NCBI RefSeq assembly: GCF_008271745.1
Contig: NZ_VKKZ01000024.1
Location: 124,001-188,000, forward strand
Direction of reading: 5' to 3'
DNA: 64,000 nt
DNA from: Rufibacter glacialis
Lineage (GTDB): Bacteria; Bacteroidota; Bacteroidia; Cytophagales; Hymenobacteraceae
The position numbers and the translations under genes were made by a program. Positions 58,086-64,000 of this stretch are shown in pieces. Each line of letters starts with the position of its first letter. Position 1 is the first letter of the stretch. Under the pieces are notes generated by a model. It worked only from the letters and a program-made list of their open reading frames with translations, ran no database searches and was not told where the DNA came from.

Positions 58086-61004
58086 TTAAACGGCTTTCAT
58101 CTCTTCACCTTGCTCATTATAAGCTTCAATAGGGGCGCAGCTGCATACCAGGTTACGGTCACCGTAGGCGCTGTCAATCCGACTCACGGTTGGCCAGAAC
58201 TTGGCGGTGCGGGTATACGGCATTGGGTACACAGCCCGCTCGCGGGAGTAAGGCAACGTCCATTCTTCAATCAATACCACGTGCGCTGGGTGCGGCGCGT
58301 TTTTGAGCAGGTTGTTTTTCTGATCAGCGGCACCTTCCTCAATCTCCCGGATTTCCTCCCGGATAGAGATCATGGCATCGCAGAAACGGTCCAGCTCTTC
58401 TTTGCTCTCGCTCTCCGTGGGCTCCACCATCAAGGTGCCCGCCACTGGGAATGATACGGTAGGCGCATGGAAACCATAGTCCATCAAACGCTTCGCGATG
58501 TCTTCTACTTCTACGCCGGCCTTTTTGAAAGAGCGGCAGTCTAAGATCATCTCATGGGCGCAGCGGCCTTTGGAACCAACGTACAACACCGGGTAATGGG
58601 CTTCCAGACGCGCCTTGATGTAGTTCGCGTTCAGGATCGCCATTTTAGTGGCCTCGGTCAAGCCTTCGCCGCCCATCATGTTGATGTAAGCGTAAGAGAT
58701 TGGCAGAATGCTGGCGCTACCCCAAGGAGCCGCCGATACCGCGTTGATCGCCTGAGGGCGCTCTAAGTCTACTACCGCGTGGCCGGGCAGGAAAGGAGCC
58801 AGGTCCGCTACTACACCAATGGGACCAACGCCTGGTCCACCGCCGCCGTGCGGGATACAGAAGGTCTTGTGCAGGTTCAGGTGGCACACGTCCGCGCCAA
58901 TGTTGGCCGGGGAAGTCAGGCCTACCTGGGCGTTCATGTTGGCACCGTCCATGTAGACACGGCCGCCGTTCTGGTGAATGATCTCGCAGATCTCAATGAT
59001 GCTTTCCTCGTACACGCCATGGGTAGACGGATACGTCACCATGAGGCAAGACAGGTCATCTTTGTGCTGCTCGGCTTTCGCTCTCAGGTCCGCTACGTCA
59101 ATGTTTCCTTTCTCATCGCACTTCACAATCACCACTTTCATACCGGCCATCACCGCGGAGGCAGGGTTGGTGCCGTGCGCCGAAGACGGGATCAGAGAGA
59201 TGTTACGGTGATGGTCGCCGCGCGATTCGTGGTAGGCTCTGATCACCATCAGACCCGCGTATTCGCCTTGGGCGCCGGAATTAGGCTGCAAGCTCATGGC
59301 GGCAAAACCCGTCACCTCGCATAACCATGCTTCCAGGTCCTGGAAGATCTGGGCGTAGCCTTGGGCCTGGTCTGCCGGAGCGAAGGGGTGCATTTGCCCA
59401 ATCTCTGGCCAGGTCACCGGAATCATCTCAGCGGTGGCATTCAGCTTCATGGTGCAGGAACCCAATGGAATCATGCCGTGGGTCAAAGAGAAGTCTTTGT
59501 TTTCTAAGTACTTCATGTAGCGCAGGATCTCGCTCTCTGAGTGGTACTTGTTGAACACCTCGTGCTGCAGGTAAGGAGACGTCCGGATCAAGGCTTCTGG
59601 CCAAGTGATCTCGGTTTCTTCCGGAATGGTGTCCAGTTCCAGCGTGGCATCCGGTTTACCGGCTACTTTCGCGAAAACGGCCAGGATATCCTTCACCTCG
59701 TCCAGATCGGTGTTCTGGTTCAGGGAAATCCCGATGTTGTGGTTTTCTCCGAAATAACGGAAGTTGATCTGAGCGGCTTCGGCTTCCTGACGGATGGCTT
59801 GCTGCAACTCAGCGCTCTCGATGCGGAGGTTCAGCGTATCAAAGTAATTCTCGTTCAATTGCTCAAAGCCTAAACGCTCCAGGCCTTTCTCCAGAATCTG
59901 AGTCAGGCTGTGGATGTTCAGGCCGATGTACTTCAGGCGGCGCGGTCCATGATACACGGCATACATACCGGCCATCACGGCCAGCAATACCTGCGCGGTA
60001 CAGATGTTGGAAGTCGCTTTCTCTCTCCGGATGTGCTGCTCACGCGTCTGCAGAGCCATACGGTAGGCTTTCTGCCCAAAGGCATCCTGAGACAACCCGA
60101 TGATGCGGCCTGGGATTGAGCGCTTGTACTCGTCTTTGGTGGCGAAGAAACCGGCGTGCGGTCCGCCGTAGCCCATGGGCACGCCAAAGCGCTGCGAAGA
60201 ACCCACCACTACGTCGGCCCCCATCTCACCCGGTGATTTCAACAGGGTCAAGCTAAGCAGGTCGGCAGCCACGGCCACCGGTACACCCGCCTCATGGGCC
60301 TGGGAGATAAAGTCTGTGTAGTCAAACACCTCACCGTCGGCGGCCGGGTATTGCACCAGGGCCCCGAACAGGGTGTCGTCTTGGCGGTCCATCTGGCGGT
60401 GATCACCTACTACCAGTTCAATGCCCAGGGGCGTGGCGCGGGAAACCAACACGTCAAGGGTTTGCGGCAGAATCTGGTCAGACATATAGTAGCGGTTGGC
60501 GTTTTTGCGGGCGCCTTTGCGCAAAGAGTATTGCAGGTTCATGGCCTCCGCGGCAGCGGTGGCTTCATCCAGCAGAGAAGCGTTGGCGATGGCCATGCCG
60601 GTGAGGTCAATGATCACGGTCTGGTAGTTGATCAACGCCTCTAGACGGCCCTGGGCAATCTCGGCCTGGTACGGCGTGTATGCGGTATACCAGCCGGGGT
60701 TCTCAAAGATGTTGCGCTGGATCACCGGGGGCAGAATGGTGTCATGGTACCCCAGCCCGATGTAGGATTTATAGAGTTTGTTCTGCTTGGCGATCTTGGC
60801 GAATTTCCGGAGGAAATCACGTTCCGTCAAGGCGGCCGGCAGGTTCAGGGGTTTCTTGAGGCGGATAGCCGGCGGAACCGTCTCATCTATCAATTGGTCT
60901 AAAGACGCTGCCCCAATGGTTTGCAGCATTTCCTGCATCTGCTCCTTGACAGGGCCATTGTGGCGCTCCTTGAAGATATCGGCAGGTTTGGTTTTAAAGA
61001 TCAT
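58086..61004 (-). CDS. gcvP: Glycine dehydrogenase (decarboxylating), P protein
   Basis: A 972-residue PLP enzyme of the glycine cleavage system; the two ancestral halves are joined in one chain. N-terminal half: [21 protein letters not shown] and [19 protein letters not shown]-terminal half: [31 protein letters not shown] and the PLP lysine in [19 protein letters not shown]. It decarboxylates glycine and passes the aminomethyl group to lipoylated H protein. The gcvT and gcvH genes are not adjacent. No glycine riboswitch is seen upstream. Confidence 0.98.
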   Translation of the reverse strand: MIFKTKPADIFKERHNGPVKEQMQEMLQTIGAASLDQLIDETVPPAIRLKKPLNLPAALTERDFLRKFAKIAKQNKLYKSYIGLGYHDTILPPVIQRNIFENPGWYTAYTPYQAEIAQGRLEALINYQTVIIDLTGMAIANASLLDEATAAAEAMNLQYSLRKGARKNANRYYMSDQILPQTLDVLVSRATPLGIELVVGDHRQMDRQDDTLFGALVQYPAADGEVFDYTDFISQAHEAGVPVAVAADLLSLTLLKSPGEMGADVVVGSSQRFGVPMGYGGPHAGFFATKDEYKRSIPGRIIGLSQDAFGQKAYRMALQTREQHIRREKATSNICTAQVLLAVMAGMYAVYHGPRRLKYIGLNIHSLTQILEKGLERLGFEQLNENYFDTLNLRIESAELQQAIRQEAEAAQINFRYFGENHNIGISLNQNTDLDEVKDILAVFAKVAGKPDATLELDTIPEETEITWPEALIRTSPYLQHEVFNKYHSESEILRYMKYLENKDFSLTHGMIPLGSCTMKLNATAEMIPVTWPEIGQMHPFAPADQAQGYAQIFQDLEAWLCEVTGFAAMSLQPNSGAQGEYAGLMVIRAYHESRGDHHRNISLIPSSAHGTNPASAVMAGMKVVIVKCDEKGNIDVADLRAKAEQHKDDLSCLMVTYPSTHGVYEESIIEICEIIHQNGGRVYMDGANMNAQVGLTSPANIGADVCHLNLHKTFCIPHGGGGPGVGPIGVVADLAPFLPGHAVVDLERPQAINAVSAAPWGSASILPISYAYINMMGGEGLTEATKMAILNANYIKARLEAHYPVLYVGSKGRCAHEMILDCRSFKKAGVEVEDIAKRLMDYGFHAPTVSFPVAGTLMVEPTESESKEELDRFCDAMISIREEIREIEEGAADQKNNLLKNAPHPAHVVLIEEWTLPYSRERAVYPMPYTRTAKFWPTVSRIDSAYGDRNLVCSCAPIEAYNEQGEEMKAV

Positions 61005-61072
61005 TTATCGCTGAGATTAAGGTAGATAAGTTTCTTTTGTCTGTGAACAAACGTTAGAAGCAAATGATTTAA

Positions 61073-61080
61073 CAAAAGTA
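61073..61080 (-). promoter_or_regulatory. Candidate -7 box for gcvP
   Basis: On the minus strand TACTTTTG matches TAnnTTTG, about 70 nt before the gcvP start. The -33 element is not clear. Confidence 0.4.
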
Positions 61081-61145
61081 CAGGTTAAAATTCACTAATT
61101 ACAGGGGCAGCCCTTAAATTGCGCCACAGGCTGTGGAGAGTTATG

Positions 61146-61181
61146 GTTTTTGCCTTGTTTTGGGAAAAACAGCCGTGAAAC
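61146..61181 (+). repeat. 36-bp palindromic repeat between divergent genes
   Basis: It starts GTTTTTGCCTTGTTTTGG, continues GAAAAACAGCC and ends GTGAAAC. It lies 25 bp before the start of the oxidoreductase gene. Confidence 0.65.
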
Positions 61182-61206
61182 AATGCTCAAAGGTTAGATC
61201 TGCTCT

Positions 61207-62451
61207 ATGAAGAAGCTTAAGATTGGTGTGTTGCGTGAAGGCAAGGTGCCGGTAGACAAACGGGTGCCGCTTACCCCTAAGAAGTGCCTGGAGGTGCTGC
61301 AGACGTTCCCCTGGGTCCAGTTGGTGGTGCAGCCCAGCCCCATCCGGTGCTTCTCAGACAAGGAGTATGCAGAACTGGGCATTCCCCTGCAGGAGGACCT
61401 GAGTACCTGTGACGTGCTGTTTGGCGTGAAAGAGGTGCCGGTAGACCAGTTGATTTCTAACAAGACGTACTTCTTCTTTTCGCACACGATCAAGAAACAA
61501 GCCCATAATCAGAAACTGCTGCAGGCTATTCTGGCCAAGAAGATTACCATGATTGACTACGAGACCATCACCAACGCCAAAGGCGAGCGGGAAGTGGCCT
61601 TTGGCCGATGGGCGGGCATTGTGGGAGCCTACAACGGCTTGCTGACCTACGGGCGCAAATGGAACCTGTACTACCTCAAGCCTGCCCATGAGTGCCAGGA
61701 CATGGATGACATGCTGGAGGAGTTCTTCAAGGTCAAGACCTTGCCTAGCATCAAGATTGCCGTGACCGGTGGCGGGCGCGTGACCCAGGGGGCGCTGGAG
61801 GTACTAACCAAGATGGGCCTTAGGCAGGTGTCAGCGTTTGATTTCCTCTATAAAGAGTTCGCGGAGCCGGTGTTTGCCCAGTTACGCTCCTCTGATTACC
61901 ATGTGCGGCCCGATGTGGAGGTATGGGACTCCAAAGACTTTTACCAGAACCCGCACCTGTATAAATCCACGTTCAAGAAATTCTACCGGGTAACCGACCT
62001 GCTCATGGCCTGCGCTTACTGGAACCCGGCGGCGCCCGTGCTCTTCACCCAGCAAGACATGCAAGAGCCAGACTTCAAGATCAATACGATTGCTGATATC
62101 ACCTGTGACGTGGATGGGTCTATTCCCTGCACCAAGCGGGTGTCTACCATTGCCGAGCCGGCCTTTGACTATAACCCCTGGACAGATGAATTAGAGGAGG
62201 CGTATTCCTCTGAGAAGAACATCACCGTGATGGCGGTAGACAACCTGCCGTGTGAACTGCCCCGCAACGCTTCCCGTGATTTCAGCCGGCAGATCATTGA
62301 CAAGATCATGCCCCATCTGTTCAACGGAGACCAGGAAAAAGTATTGGCCCATGCGACCATTGCCCAAGATGGCGCCCTTTGTGAAAGATATAGGTATCTG
62401 GAAGACTATGCCTACCCCGTGGGGCAGGTTCCGGGGGAGAGGGCTTCTTAG
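61207..62451 (+). CDS. NAD(P)-dependent oxidoreductase, saccharopine/alanine dehydrogenase-like
   Basis: A 414-residue enzyme. KIGVLREGKVPVDKRVPLTPKKC matches the N-terminal domain shared by alanine dehydrogenase, transhydrogenase and NAD-dependent saccharopine dehydrogenase; FFSHTIKKQAHNQKLLQAIL and the nucleotide-binding KIAVTGGGRVTQGALEVL follow. The substrate is not fixed by the sequence. Such genes are common in Bacteroidota and annotated variously. Its last four bases overlap the end of the next minus-strand gene. Confidence 0.75.
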   Translation: MKKLKIGVLREGKVPVDKRVPLTPKKCLEVLQTFPWVQLVVQPSPIRCFSDKEYAELGIPLQEDLSTCDVLFGVKEVPVDQLISNKTYFFFSHTIKKQAHNQKLLQAILAKKITMIDYETITNAKGEREVAFGRWAGIVGAYNGLLTYGRKWNLYYLKPAHECQDMDDMLEEFFKVKTLPSIKIAVTGGGRVTQGALEVLTKMGLRQVSAFDFLYKEFAEPVFAQLRSSDYHVRPDVEVWDSKDFYQNPHLYKSTFKKFYRVTDLLMACAYWNPAAPVLFTQQDMQEPDFKINTIADITCDVDGSIPCTKRVSTIAEPAFDYNPWTDELEEAYSSEKNITVMAVDNLPCELPRNASRDFSRQIIDKIMPHLFNGDQEKVLAHATIAQDGALCERYRYLEDYAYPVGQVPGERAS

Positions 62452-62927
62452 GAAAGGAGTTGCCGGTGGAGGCTTGCTGAGACGGCAGAGGGTTGCTGGG
62501 CAACGCCTACTTCTTCTTTGGCCGCTTTGCCGGTGGCAATCCATTCCAAGGCAGAAGAGACCTCCCCGAAGTACTGCATCTCAAAGGGCATGAAAAAGTG
62601 ATTGGAGTACACCATGTGGTTCAGGTTGAGCGTGTCTGCCCCGGTAGAGGGTTCCACTACTGCTACCCTGCGCAGCTGTGATTTCAGGAGCAAGGGCAAG
62701 GCCTCGTCAAAAAACCAATCCTGGTCCTGAGGCGGAAGACTCCTCATGCGGCGGCTATCATAGATGGCGGCTGTGATTCCTTTGGCTTTGATGAATTCTA
62801 TTACATTGAGAATAGATTGCCTGAATACACTGCTGGGTACAAACCCTTCTAGGGCTAAGTGCACGACTTGGGCACCCAGATTGGTGTAGATATAGGTATA
62901 GGGCAAGTTTTTGCAAGGTAAATCCAC
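62448..62927 (-). CDS. Hypothetical STAS-like protein
   Basis: A 159-residue cytoplasmic protein without signal peptide or membrane helix. The pattern of strands and helices (LGAQVVHLALEGFVPSSVFR, ITAAIYDSRRMRSL, LRRVAVVEPSTG, FFMPFEMQYFGEVSSALEWI) resembles the SpoIIAA/STAS-like fold found in many Cytophagales hypothetical proteins, but this is weak. The start is a GTG at 62927; no nearer ATG fits. The C-terminal tail (about 135-159) is low in structure. Confidence 0.55.
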   Translation of the reverse strand: MDLPCKNLPYTYIYTNLGAQVVHLALEGFVPSSVFRQSILNVIEFIKAKGITAAIYDSRRMRSLPPQDQDWFFDEALPLLLKSQLRRVAVVEPSTGADTLNLNHMVYSNHFFMPFEMQYFGEVSSALEWIATGKAAKEEVGVAQQPSAVSASLHRQLLS

Positions 62928-63023
62928 AAGGCAGGGCTTTAATAACTATTACCGGGGAACGGGATTACAAATATAGAGCCTTATAGATAAGTTATATCAT
63001 TTTGAAAGAAAAAAATTGAATAA

Positions 63024-63049
63024 TTTTATCAACATGCCTGTTGATAAAA
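63024..63049 (-). terminator. Hairpin downstream of the small lipoprotein gene
   Basis: Perfect 11-bp arms TTTTATCAACA/TGTTGATAAAA with a 4-base loop. It lies about 65 nt beyond the minus-strand stop at 63115. The stem is AT-rich. Confidence 0.5.
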
Positions 63050-63114
63050 ATCCGTTGGCCACCAGGCAGGGCTGACAGCCAACAGATTTATTACTACTTA
63101 ATATAAGAGTATTT

Positions 63115-63336
63115 CTACTGATTCTCGGTCTTGTCTGCCACGCCATCATTGACTGGGCGGTCTTTTACGGTGATGGTATCAGTAGGGGAAAGAGCAGAAT
63201 CAGCTTCCGCTTCAATCTCATCAGCGGCTGTTTCTGCGCTATTTTCAACGTTTTGGGCTGTTTTAGATTCACAAGAGGCAAATCCGAAGGCAAGAGCCAT
63301 TGCAGCCACTGCCATAACCTTAGGTGCTTTTTTCAT
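63115..63336 (-). CDS. Small acidic lipoprotein
   Basis: A 73-residue lipoprotein with the lipobox FASC (Cys22). The mature part is acidic and unstructured in look (ESKTAQNVENSAETAADEIE, then SALSPTDTITVKDRP). I do not recognise the family. Small acidic lipoproteins of this kind are common in Bacteroidota. A TATTTTTG box lies about 110 nt upstream. Confidence 0.6.
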   Translation of the reverse strand: MKKAPKVMAVAAMALAFGFASCESKTAQNVENSAETAADEIEAEADSALSPTDTITVKDRPVNDGVADKTENQ

Positions 63337-63871
63337 AGTTTTGATAGTTTAGTTCTATTGGAGAGGGTATACGGTAAATACAGACAATTAGATTAACTTC
63401 TTGAGATAAACCACATTGCCATTTCAGGTGGTAAGGCCCTTCCGGCAAAAATACGTATTTGAATTTTTATGAATATTTAAATAAAAAAATAAATTAATAA
63501 TGTCTTTAACTCATCAGCTACTTGAAATATGTAAACCTAAATGGGTAAAATAAAGAAGTGTTGAAGCCAAAGGAAATGCGGGAAAGTAGAGCAGTCAATT
63601 GTAAGGGTTTTCAAAAAATTAAGCAGAAAATAGGCCAAGCAGGAATGCGTATTAATACCTGATTTTAGGGCGCTAATAGAAACGGAATTTGAAAGCAATT
63701 GATTATAGACTAGGCTCTAAGTGGCTGCAGCACAGAAAAATATGTGGGAAATTTGATTTTTTAATACCTGTATTTTGCTAATAAGAATTAGGGATAAACC
63801 TTGTCCGAAATAAAGTGGCGGTCGTTTAGGAAGTGGGTATATCATGTTTAATTCACTAACTATAATAGCCC
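63337..63871. other. AT-rich divergent region before the manganese catalase gene
   Basis: 535 bp with no gene I support. The middle (about 63460-63560) is very AT-rich. The region should hold the promoters of the small lipoprotein gene and of the catalase gene. Confidence 0.5.
63446..63453 (-). promoter_or_regulatory. Candidate -7 box for the small lipoprotein gene
   Basis: On the minus strand TATTTTTG matches TAnnTTTG, with a leader of about 105 nt to the ATG at 63336. No -33 TTG is clear. Confidence 0.3.
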
Positions 63872-64000
63872 ATGTTCTTTCATGATCGCAGATTACAGTA
63901 CAAAGTAAGGGTAGATAAACCCAATCCGGCATTTGCCCGAATGTTGCAGCAGGCCATTGGGGGTATTGAGGGAGAAATAAGGGTATGCTTGCAATACCTG
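63872..64000 (+). CDS. Manganese catalase, N-terminal fragment
   Basis: The first 43 codons of a gene that runs off the window. The peptide has FFHDRRLQYKVRVDKPNPAF and ARMLQQAIGGIEGEIRVCLQYL, closely matching the N-terminus of non-haem manganese catalases. Glu35, in GGIEGEIR, is at the position of the first manganese ligand of the family. The enzyme disproportionates hydrogen peroxide. The rest of the fold cannot be seen here. Confidence 0.85.
   Translation, partial: MFFHDRRLQYKVRVDKPNPAFARMLQQAIGGIEGEIRVCLQYL

Noticed and set aside
6267-61181. The 36-bp GTTT...AAAC elements as CRISPR repeats
   Set aside because: Length and ends look like type II CRISPR repeats, but copies are single, scattered over the window and diverged, with no regular spacers and no cas genes.
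61005-61206. Glycine riboswitch upstream of gcvP
   Set aside because: No aptamer-like fold is apparent; the region holds a promoter box and a 36-bp repeat.

Overview
The window reads as a chromosomal segment of a gliding or gliding-capable Bacteroidota bacterium, most likely order Cytophagales and probably a Hymenobacteraceae-like lineage (family-level placement is inference). The evidence is a complete gldKLMN type IX secretion (T9SS)/gliding motor operon, a SprE/PorW lipoprotein, PorP/SprF proteins, a T9SS type B substrate, a PafA-type alkaline phosphatase, an atp operon without atpD and atpC, weak or absent Shine-Dalgarno sequences, and several upstream boxes of the Bacteroidota form TAnnTTTG. 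No tRNA, rRNA, CRISPR array, prophage or intact insertion sequence was found; this looks like core chromosome.

Layout. 1-6.1 kb: the end of hemD, a porP/sprF gene and gldK-gldL-gldM-gldN, closed by a terminator. 6.4-13.1 kb (minus strand): uvrC, a class A penicillin-binding protein and the SprE/PorW lipoprotein. 13.4-19.3 kb: the ATP synthase operon (an AtpZ-like protein, an AtpI-position membrane protein, atpB, atpE, atpF, atpH, atpA, atpG). 19.5-22.8 kb: pafA phosphatase, inorganic pyrophosphatase and a UbiA-like membrane protein. 23-33 kb: metabolic and envelope genes on both strands (Nnr, PAP2 phosphatase, an NHLRC2-like thioredoxin/NHL protein, L-serine dehydratase, a CPA-type antiporter, a glycerophosphodiesterase, an Lrp regulator). 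34-37.2 kb: a serine biosynthesis locus in which phosphoserine phosphatase and phosphoglycerate dehydrogenase are one polypeptide, followed by a SerC-type aminotransferase. 37.3-50.2 kb: LutB, a thioredoxin-fold protein, an M28 peptidase, IspF, an M16 peptidase, a fused alpha-beta 2-oxoacid dehydrogenase E1, small lysine-rich secreted proteins, a YtxJ-type protein, an outer-membrane-type protein and LipA. 50.7-55.9 kb: a T9SS surface cassette of an ice-binding-domain (DUF3494) adhesin with a type B sorting domain, a PorP/SprF partner and a PorE-like OmpA lipoprotein. 56-64 kb: an FMN-reductase-like protein, a DUF4136 lipoprotein, GcvP, a saccharopine/alanine dehydrogenase-like protein, small hypothetical genes and the first 43 codons of a manganese catalase.

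Functional links. Secretion and envelope genes are spread along the window: the GldKLMN motor, SprE and two PorP/SprF proteins would export and anchor the DUF3494 adhesin. One-carbon and serine metabolism is also well represented (SerB-SerA, SerC, L-serine dehydratase, GcvP). LipA supplies lipoate for 2-oxoacid dehydrogenase complexes, such as one using the E1 here, and for the glycine cleavage H protein that works with GcvP.

The most unusual structure is a dispersed family of roughly 36-bp imperfect palindromes that begin GTTT and end AAAC, with an inner CCTGTTTT...GGAAAA core. I count about 18 copies, all in intergenic DNA and mostly just after stop codons. A second, REP-like inverted repeat and a short tandem array lie between ispF and the M16 peptidase gene. 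Several terminators are unusually long perfect palindromes.
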